NCBI RefSeq assembly: GCF_000247815.1
Contig: NC_021674.1
Span: 29,204,901 to 29,268,900 of the forward strand
Source of the DNA: Ficedula albicollis
Lineage: Eukaryota > Chordata > Aves > Passeriformes > Muscicapidae
Direction: 5' to 3'
DNA: 64,000 bases
The position numbers were made by a program, and so were the translations under genes. Of this stretch, positions 55,513 to 64,000 are shown in pieces. Numbering within the stretch: the stretch's first letter is position 1; each line of letters starts with the position of its first letter. Below the pieces are notes generated by a model, which had not been told where the DNA came from, ran no database searches, and saw nothing but the letters and a program-made list of their open reading frames with translations.

Positions 55513-56898
55513 CATATATGAACACTTGTTTGATAAACTGAACTGGAGCGTTGCTTTGACTTGCTTTAGTTGGAGTGAGGGGAGTAGAGGGTGGTGAATA
55601 AATGATGGAACAAGGAGAATGGCAAAGTTAATTTTTTTTTTGTTCATGCAGATGTGTTTCTTCATTTAGCCATTACTTTTTGCATATGCATATGTATGTG
55701 TAAAGTAGGTTTCATTGCTTATGTAAGCTTCTGGTTAATATACTTTAAGGGCTTCGTGAAGAACGTGGTCTGAATTATTTATCATTACAGGAGCTTTTAA
55801 GGCACTTAACACTCTGATATCTGGATGCACTTTTTATAGTTTGCATTAGGTCATTAATAGCTAAAAAGAGAGAGGGAAAAAATGTATCATTCTGCTTTGC
55901 AGTACCCCAGTACCTTGTAGCTGAAAGGCAAAGGGGGTGCTTTTGGTTAGACAATTTAACAGAAGACTGTTGCTTCAGATCAGCCTACAAAGGGACAATT
56001 ACGGTCCTTGAGTACTCCCAAATATACTCTAAAGTATTTCTCACATAAGCTAATTGCAGAGATAGACCTCTGTTCCAGAATGCCCTCCCTCCTTATCTTA
56101 GAACCCTGGTCCTATAGATCTTATGAGTAAGACCATAATGAGTAGATCCCTAATCAGGATAAATGAATTGCATTCCTTGCCCATCAAATTGATGGGAACG
56201 GCAGGACTCTCAATAGCTGTGTTTCTGTTATTGTGAGACCTGCTGCCCAACTCCAAGCTGTGAGTGGAGTGTGTGGGTGTTATGGGTGGAATATGGAACA
56301 GGCTTCCTGCATGATGTTATCTTCTGGTGTTGGATTAAGAGCTATTTTAACTTTATTTCACTAGACTCAGCTAAGTTGAACTATTTTTCATCTGCTCCAG
56401 ACTAAAAGGAAGCATAGAAGCAATTACTGCAGTAGTTGATACGCAATAACCTGTTAGCTAAGTAACCTTTGTTCATACATCTAAACTATTAGACAACTGT
56501 GATACCAAGAAAGATACCTTGAGGTAATTCCCAAAATAAAAAATAAAACCACAACTGCCTTGCAGGTCCATGTCTCTAAAGTATAAGCAAGATTTTTTTT
56601 AATTTTTAGAGAAATCAATGTTTAAGGGACCAGCAGAGGAGGGTTAAAAATCTCATATCATCTTACGCAAAATGGATGTGCTTTCCTGTCCTATCTGATT
56701 CTAAATTTCAGCAAAAGACTGGCAAAGCCATTGCTGAGCAGACTTATGTTTTTTACAGCATCAGCAGTCAGACTGTTCAATACAGCACTTCCCCTCTATC
56801 TCCTTCTCATCTTATATTCTGGATTATTATTCACATCATGAAGCTTCCCTGGCAACATGCTGGACTTGCTGCTGCTTCTGGTGTTGCATTTCACTCAT

Positions 56899-56986
56899 GT
56901 TTTCTCTTTCTTTCCTTTTTTTTCTTCATTCTTTCTTATTTTCTGTTTTTTGGTTTTTTTGGTTTTTTTTGGGGGGGGTGGTGTTT
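56899..56986. repeat. T-rich and T/G-rich low-complexity tract
   Basis: CTTT-type units pass into TTTTTTGG units and a G8 run. The hydrophobic, phenylalanine-rich frames across it are products of the composition. Confidence 0.85.
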
Positions 56987-57726
56987 TCAAATTCTTTAGA
57001 AAAAAGTATCTTTCACTAGTTTTGTTGGTAATCTTGGCAACATTACTCTAGCTACATTGAATCAGCCTGTGAAATTTCACATTTCTCATATTTTTTCAGA
57101 AAATAAAAATATCATTATGACTATAATCAACTGTGACAAATCACTAGCCAATAGTACAAATTTGCAAAAATATATAAGATTAAGGTAAGTTTACAGTGAC
57201 ACTTCCTTCCTACAACATCCAAGATTTTAGCAATGTCTACTTTAGAGATGTCTTGAGACAGAGATTGTACCTGAATCTTTGAACATTGTACACTTCAGCC
57301 GACTTGCCTTCTATGAATATGTCTATTTTTTCCTGAATCAACTTATAATTTGGGGCACTGCATCAATCTGAAGTAGGACATCTTTCAGTTTCATTGTATG
57401 AAAAATACTCTCCTTTTAATTTCTTAATTTAAAAACATCTGATCCTTGCACTGTATCCTACTTCCTCTACATTATTGGGGGATATGTAGAGCTCTACCAA
57501 ATTCCTCTTTGACCATCTCTTCTGCAAACTGAAAACCCTACTGTGCTTAACCTTTCTCACACAGAAACCTCTAGTCCAGCTTCTGTTTTTGTACCACAAC
57601 TCAGCTGATTTCCCCTAGACTACACCTGGACTTGATACACCATCTTTACCTTACTATCGTCAAGGCTGGAGGCCAAAATTTAATTATACCAAAATACAAG
57701 AAACCTGACTTCCATTTTTAAAATAG

Positions 57727-57787
57727 ATGTCTGAGACTTCATAATTTGCTGAGAAAGGCACGAAGGAGTAAAGCAATAAAATTTTTA
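57727..57787. repeat. Dispersed 61-bp repeat, upstream copy
   Basis: This segment (ATGTCTGAGACTTCATAATT...AAATTTTTA) occurs again in the same orientation at 59272-59332 with two differences. Here it sits in ordinary unique sequence, so it is likely the source. Confidence 0.9.
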
Positions 57788-59168
57788 CGTCTTCCTGGCT
57801 AAATATTCCATGTTTCACTGCAGCAGTGGGTTTGAATGAAACAGAAAGAAACTTCTGTCAAAAGTTCCTGTTTCTATTTCTTGTGGTAAAGTAGCAGAGT
57901 CCTTCTTTTTAATGTAGGAAGCTCAAAGGAATGCTTAAAATTTGCATGGAATTCTTTCTCAAAATTGCAGATAGAGATTCCATGAAAGCATAAACTAAAA
58001 GGAATTTAAAAAAAAACCCACTTGCAGTAAGTGATCTTCCATCATGTTTTTGGGCCACAGCTGAAGTAGCTGAGATGCAAACAAAACAAAGTTACGTGGA
58101 AGACAATAATTACAATGAGGTAGGACACTGACATACCTCTCCAGCAAGGGTATCTGACCAACAAGGAGAAATACTGAATCCCGTGATTTATCAATATATT
58201 TGTTCACCTTCAGACATCAGATCAGGACACTATTCCAGGTGTTATGTAACTGTGATCAAAGGAGACAGAAAGTGTTTATCTAGTTAGCCCCTCCTGATTC
58301 CCCTACTAGGTAACATACAAGTTAATATCCTTATATGTTAGTATTGATGAAGAAATTATTTCAGGAGGTTCCTATATGATTACATCATGCAAACCTTGTA
58401 AATGGATATTCTCTCCAGATATCAAAGAGCAACATTTGAAAACATTTGTGTTTTTCTGTACCACTGGAATTGTTTCCATTTCTTGACATTTATCACTTTT
58501 CTCTATTAAGTTTAGTAAAATGATTAGGTAAACCAAAGGACATAAAGTATCATGCTTGGTCAGCAGAGTTAAGGTAAGTATTTTAGGAAAAAAAAAAAAA
58601 ACATGAATCCATGATCAAATTTTTAATAGTAATATAGAAAAGGTTAGTGTGAGATAAACACTATACTCTGTTTAGGAAAACCAAATATGGATTTGTGTCA
58701 TCCATAAGAGGCTTTGACGTGATGCAATTTTTCCCAGATTCAAGTTGTGCAAAATTAACATATTGGAGATGGAATATGAGTACTTCAAAACTTGGAAACT
58801 TAGCATCATGCAGCAATCCAACAGAGAAAAGGCAAACTTGGGGCTGAAGAGCATTGCCAGATAAAAGTCCACCAGGTAGGAAGAGGAGGAAAACTGACAC
58901 CAACCAAAGTGTGATTTCTATCTTTTTAATTTAAAATTAGTACAGAATATCTCTCTATTCTAGGCAGCCTGGGCATTTATCCTGCTGCCTATCAAATCAT
59001 GTCAAATCTTTTGCAATTGGCACCCAATGCGCTAATCCTTGAGTAGTCAGACAAAATTAAAAGCCAAAGAAATGCCATTCCATCAAAGATCCTTAAAATC
59101 TGAAAATTTGCATTTTCCTTCTGAAAGTAATGCTTCAGTCTAACCAGAGAAGCTGTTGAAGGGTGGTG

Positions 59169-59374
59169 CCTTTAACACCTCTGATGCATGTGTTGAAGGT
59201 AACCCGGTGCAATGCAAACCTTTAACACCTCTGATGCATGTGTTGAAGGTAAGCCGGTGCAACGCAAACACATGTCTGAGACTTCATAATTTGCTGAGAA
59301 AGCCACGAAGGAGTAAAACAATAAAATTTTTATCTGATGCATGTGTTGAAGGTAAGCCGGTGCAACGCAAACAC
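59169..59374. repeat. Interrupted tandem repeat with a copied insert
   Basis: Copies 1 (59169-59218) and 2 (59219-59268) are 50-base units starting CCTTTAACACCTCTGATGC. They differ at two bases. A 61-base copy of 57727-57787 then intrudes (59272-59332). A partial third copy follows (59334-59374, starting CTGATGCATGTG). Copies 2 and 3 both end GCAACGCAAACAC. The short sequence CGAAGGAG occurs both in the insert and just after copy 3, a possible microhomology. Confidence 0.93.
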
Positions 59375-61367
59375 CGAAGGAGACTTAGAAATCATTTTTA
59401 AGCGTGGTCCTAGAGGAAAAAAAATTATATAATTGCTCAACAAGTAAAAGGTAACTATTTATGAAGAAGCCACATCTTGATATCATGGAGACAATCCAAG
59501 TCTGCAAAGTTTGCTTCCATAAAAGGCAAGTCAGACAACGCAAGGGATACTCATTTCTGGTTTCTAGTTACAAGTTACCAGTTCTCCCTTTGCACAAAAC
59601 AGCAAACTGTTGCATGGTTATGCAAATGGCAGGCTTTATGCTGGGTTTTGGCTAAAATTGAAACCATAGAGGAGTCAATACTCTGATCAATTTTGCAATT
59701 AAGCCTAGTGAGTAATTAGAGAGTCATTACCAAATTATTAAAACATAAAATACAGGAAGCTTGAGAATATTGCAAACAATGGAAACAATCAGTAAGGAAC
59801 CCAGAGAAGTCCTTCAAAAGCATCATCTTTGTCATGAGACTTTAAGCAACAGAGTTATCCCAAACCTTGGAGAATGTAGCCAGTGGAGGAATAACATAAA
59901 TAGCAAAAACAAAGCAGTACATTTGTGCATAATTAGGAAGGTGTCTGCACAAAAGGAGAAACTGTAAATAAGGAGAAAAGCTTGTAAGAACTGAGAGGTG
60001 GGACAGGCCTGACAATGATACTGCATATCATTGCTTTAGCCAGAAGTCCATCTGTCCCTTGTTTCTGATGACAGCCCCAACTTCTGAGTCATGGATAAAT
60101 CCTGTCCCCACCCTCAGTGATATTTCTAAAATTATATTTTGCTATTGAAATATTTTTTATCTCACATAGAAGTTAAGGAATTAATACAGAATTTAACAAG
60201 TGAACCATATGGCTTGTGCTGCACAAAAAGTCAAATCAAGTCAGATGGACTTAGCAACAATCCTCTCCGGCTTTAATATCCTTTAGTCTGGATAGATCAG
60301 ACTTTAGAACAGCTTCTCCAACTGTTCTATTTTAAAATAGGAAACTGAAGTCAATTTTATCTGGTGGCTGAGATCCCAGCTCAGTTTCCTGATGTACTGA
60401 CACTACAAAACCACAAGTTGTTCAGTCTCGCAGAATTCAGGAGAATTATCCATTTTTTGTATAGACCTCTGAGTCTTAAAAGAACTTATGTAAAGTACAC
60501 CTGCAGGTTCAGACTTTACACTTGAAACCCTGAGTGCTTAGTTTTCTCAAATTGTCTTTACACTTCTTTGGCTGTGGGTAGGAAGGATCAGAAGATTTTC
60601 ACCTCCCTGAATCCTATAGGTGTCAGGGCTATCCATTCTTCAACTCCTTTGTGTTGATGCTATTTACAGCTTAAAAATGGCACTTCAATCTGTTTAGGTA
60701 AATCATAAACACAGATCACAAATCACAGATATTTCTAATAGTAAATAAAAATTTCTCAAGGGGAAAAGATAACTTCAAACTTAGTTTACATGGGGAAAAT
60801 GACCCTGCACTACATTCTGGTCTTAAGGGAAAGCAGCAGGAAAGGGCTTTGAAGGACAAAATTGCATCTCCTATTATCATCTGTTTGCATTTGATCTAGA
60901 CAGTATAAACCAGGCTTGTGTACTTAAGCAATAAAGCCAGGATGTTCAAAAGAGGACAACAGCATTATAAAGTGGTTGTGTCAGCACTTTACATTTTCAC
61001 AGAATTGGGGAAGTGGGGGGAAGAGGGAGGAAGTGGCACATGTAAAGACATCTGAGGATATTAGATTTAATACTTTCCATGATTAAGCTTATACAGCCAT
61101 TCCTCTGCAGTATTTCCCAGCAGCTGACATGTTTTCCATTAAAACTATAAACCTCTCCTTAATTTGATAGTGCAAATATTCATAGCTCTGATAAAGATAT
61201 ATATATGCTGATGTCTTTTAGCTGTATTATTTCTTTCCTAGACTATACAAATGTAGCTACCTGTGTCTCATCCTTCAATCCTTGAACCATATTTATGGCT
61301 GGGCTGGTTTTGTTGTTGTTGTTGGGAGTTTTTGGGGGATTTTTGCTTCTTTCTTCACTTCTTTCTT
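59375..61367. other. Unique non-coding DNA
   Basis: No gene or transposon is recognised over about 2 kb. A TTG run lies at about 61307-61325. Confidence 0.55.
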
Positions 61368-61533
61368 CCTGAAAAACCACCTAAATCTCTGGCTCTCAAA
61401 CCACTATTCAATCTGACCACTCAGATGTAGCTGTCCCCCTGAGCCAGACCCCTGAAAAACCACCTAAATCTCTGGCTCTCAAACCACTATTCAATTTGAC
61501 CACTCAGATGTACCTGTCCCCCTGAGCCAGACC
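61368..61533. repeat. Tandem duplication, 83 bp x 2
   Basis: Copies at 61368-61450 and 61451-61533 start CCTGAAAAACCACC and end GAGCCAGACC. Two substitutions separate them (CAATCTGACC versus CAATTTGACC, and GATGTAGCTG versus GATGTACCTG). Confidence 0.94.
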
Positions 61534-62595
61534 TACCATGATCATCACAAAACCTGAGAGTTAATCCTTCTTGACCACTTAATCATCACCTTCTTTGCTG
61601 AAACTGACAACAGGGGTGACAACTAGCTTGAATTACAGTGGACACCTACTTGGGGGAAAAAAAGGTAACTAAAAGATCTGAGAAGAAATTTTCAATCAAC
61701 ATGATTTAGCAACCAAAAAAGCAGTATTGGGAAAACTGCAATGTGTGTAGACTATGAGAGCAAACAGATGTGCAAGACATACATTCTCCTCCCACTCTAG
61801 AAAATATCTTCATCACTACAGCACCCAAAGGAAATACAATTTAATGAAGGACACATTTGAGTCATTGCAACAAAGCATTCAGATTTAAAAATGTTGAGGA
61901 TTCCTGCTCTTAGAGAGAACTGAAAATTAAATACTATGCTATATCTGAATTAAAAATGCAATGAAGTTCTGGTCATGTGTATTTCACCTTTTATAAATTC
62001 ACTAACACAAGGAATGCAGGAATTTAGTACAGAACTGAAGCCCTGATTTTTGCTTGGAGCTACCCTGCCTTGACTAAGTGCCTCCCAGAAACTCATTTCA
62101 CAGAATAATTGCACAGGCATTAGATCAGCATGCCAGCACTTCACTGGCCTGAACTGAGAATGTACAATGGAAAAGCAGTCTTAAAATTTGCTTTTGTACT
62201 GGTAGTTCTTGGAAGATGCTCTGGACTTTCAATTAATACAGGGAAAGTATCTCATCCAAAAATGACACACAATGCATTAAAGGCCGTAACTTCTTGTAGG
62301 AAAACATTTTAAAGGGAATTAAAGTGAATCTATAAAATCTGCTACACTGTGAAAATCTCTGAGACCTAAGATTTTATCATCACTGAAGAAAGAATTGGAT
62401 ATTTATATAGATGATGAGGACATTTGTATGCTTGTTAACCAGACATGATAACCTACATAAATTAAGAGGCATAGAAACCTTCACATCTTTATCACCAGTT
62501 CTGAATAGGGATGATGCTGTCCCGAGAGATGTGTTGTTTACAGATGTCCATCCTTCAGATACTTACATTACTCATTGCAGAATCCTGTTTAACAG
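61534..62595. other. Unique non-coding DNA
   Basis: Nothing recognisable as a gene, RNA gene or transposon is seen in this 1.1-kb interval. Confidence 0.55.
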
Positions 62596-62916
62596 ACAAC
62601 AGTGTTAAATGGACTGCCAAAATGATCAGGCCACGGTCATCCTCCATTCAGAGAGATCTGGCTGGCATGCCTCTGGATGGGTATGTGAGGACTTTTCTAA
62701 TGGGTTGTTTTGCTCACGGTCATCCTCCATTCAGAGAGATCTGGCTAGCATGCCTCTGGATGGGTATGTGAGGACTTTCCTAATGGGTTGTTTTGCCACA
62801 ACAGTGTTAAATGGACTGCCAAAATGATCAGGCCACGGTCATCCTCCATTCAGAGAGATCTGGCTGGCATGCCTCTGGATGGGTATGTGAGGACTTTTCT
62901 AATGGGTTGTTTTGCT
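62596..62916. repeat. Compound duplication A-B-B'-A-B
   Basis: A is 36 bases, starting ACAACAGTGTTAAATGG; B is 82-83 bases, starting CACGGTCATCCTCC and ending GGGTTGTTTTGC(T). The order is A 62596-62631, B 62632-62714, B' 62715-62796, one C, A 62798-62833, B 62834-62916. The outer A and B copies are identical. B' differs at two bases (GGCTGGCATG versus GGCTAGCATG, and ACTTTTCTAA versus ACTTTCCTAA). The repeated peptides in the short frames follow from the DNA repeat and are not evidence of a gene. Confidence 0.95.
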
Positions 62917-64000
62917 CTCTCTGTAGATTTACCAACAAATGATTGGATAGGTGTGTTTATGAACACCAGATTCAGCCATCTGTAATGTCAAGTAGCAGAA
63001 TGGCTAAAAAGATTGCTATGCTTTCCTTATACTGACAGCAGCCCTCTTCCCTCTTCTCTGGAACCAAATGGAACATTAAAGAGAAGACATCTAGAAACCA
63101 CAGATGATGAAGACAAGTAAGTCACTTCAATGGAAGCATGCTGACTTGTGATATGCCTCTCTGCACTGCAGCAAGGATCCACCCTGCTGCAGAAAGTAGA
63201 TTCACAAGCTTTCTCCTGGCTGACACCTCTGGGTAATGCAGAAATGTACTCCTGTCTACTCAACAAGTGTTTTAAAACTTCCAGGGGGATCAGTGCAACT
63301 AATCCACCACAAGCTACTCCCTAGAGGTTTACTTTGCAGAGCCCTACAACTTTTTGACAGTGACTTTCTGGAAGGATTGCTGTGTAATTATCACTGTCAG
63401 GAAAACTGTTGTGAGAGCAGTCTGAAAACACTAGAGTGAAGCCACTCATATGCATCACTTGGGTACAGGATTCATTTTTGAGAAGTTCTCAAAAAGGCAA
63501 AAGAGGAGCAGCCAATGTTTCTGCTCTTCAGCTGGCAATGATCTTGTGAGGGCTGCACAGAGTTAAGACATTCAGAAGTCTGCAGTTTTAGGCCCCAAGA
63601 TGTGCTTGGAGACTGCTGAATCCACAATTCACCAGACAGGAGATATTTCTGGTGCTCAGACTAAATATTCTTTATCAAGATGTTTCCTGGGTACCACCCA
63701 AACAGCGCCTTTCCTTTTTGCCTGCTGTGTACTGCAGCCTGCAGATCTGCTTTACAGCGCTGTCTCAGGGGAGGGAGGTAGAGGGAGCAAGAAAGGAAAG
63801 ATAGGGTAAAATTAATTTCGTTTCAGGCAGGATACAGCACATACTGCACCATTTATAGGGGGACCATTTCTTCACAGAACTGCTCAGATACCATTGTGAA
63901 GCAAGAAGCAAAATTATGTGTACTAGGACACACAGACAGAGAGATGAAAAATGAGAACATCCATTTAGCCCATGCAGTTCCTTAATTTACAATACCTTGA
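62917..64000. other. Unique non-coding DNA to the window end
   Basis: No gene, RNA gene or transposon is recognised. Composition is slightly less AT-rich than the window average by eye. Open frames are short. Confidence 0.55.

Larger units (their letters stand above)
55513..59168. other. Unique AT-rich non-coding DNA
   Basis: No gene or transposon is recognised. A T-rich then G-rich tract lies at about 56899-56986, and an A14 run at about 58588-58601. The segment 57727-57787 is the apparent source of an insertion found at 59272-59332. Confidence 0.5.

Noticed and set aside
62911..62926. Splice-acceptor-like sequence TTTGCTCTCTCTGTAG
   Set aside because: A polypyrimidine tract plus AG occurs often by chance. 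No extended open frame or matching donor follows.
62511..62985. Overlapping frames with a repeated SIQRDLAGMPLDGY-like peptide
   Set aside because: The peptide repeats because the DNA is the A-B-B'-A-B duplication. It appears in different frames, and no repeat-protein architecture is seen.

Overview
The window looks like vertebrate nuclear DNA, almost certainly from a bird and probably from a songbird (passerine). The evidence is three 3'-terminal fragments of the CR1 LINE family, which end in the avian-style 'ATTCTATGA'-type octamer tail or a decayed form of it, plus LTR sequences of a kind I associate with passerine endogenous retroviruses. The background is AT-rich, low in CpG and dense in stop codons. 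I found no protein-coding gene, coding exon, tRNA, rRNA, CpG island or operon-like structure. The DNA is best read as intergenic or deep intronic, and the sequence alone cannot say which.

Layout. 1-16.2 kb is unique AT-rich DNA with six short local duplications (at 5.9, 7.9, 9.3, 11.2, 11.4 and 13.6 kb). 16.2-17.1 kb holds a CR1 end followed by a long pyrimidine tract with an 88-base poly-C block. 17.1-27.4 kb is unique, with one duplication at 21.3 kb. 27.4-28.0 kb is a probable LTR fragment that stops at an 896-base pure poly-C run. 28.9-42.1 kb is unique, with a CR1 end at 32.5 kb and duplications at 37.5, 38.5 and 40.8 kb. 42.1-43.0 kb is a 672-base poly-C run, six T, a 61-base N gap, then 27 perfect ATT units. 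43.0-49.1 kb is unique and includes a 16-bp-stem hairpin at 44.4 kb. 49.2-54.3 kb is a transposon cluster: a CR1, an LTR-like block and a well-delimited solo LTR. 54.3-64 kb is unique, with a 21-bp-stem hairpin at 55.5 kb and complex duplications at 59.2, 61.4 and 62.6 kb.

No genes act together here. The interest is structural. First, three uninterrupted poly-C blocks all lie on the same strand and sit beside hard-to-sequence DNA, one of them against an assembly gap; the two long ones are most likely assembly artefacts. Second, thirteen local duplications of about 50-230 bp occur in 64 kb. Two unrelated ones share the same A-B-B'-A-B layout, in which the outer copies are identical and the middle B carries two substitutions. 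A third is interrupted by a 61-bp copy of sequence from 1.5 kb upstream, a templated-insertion signature.
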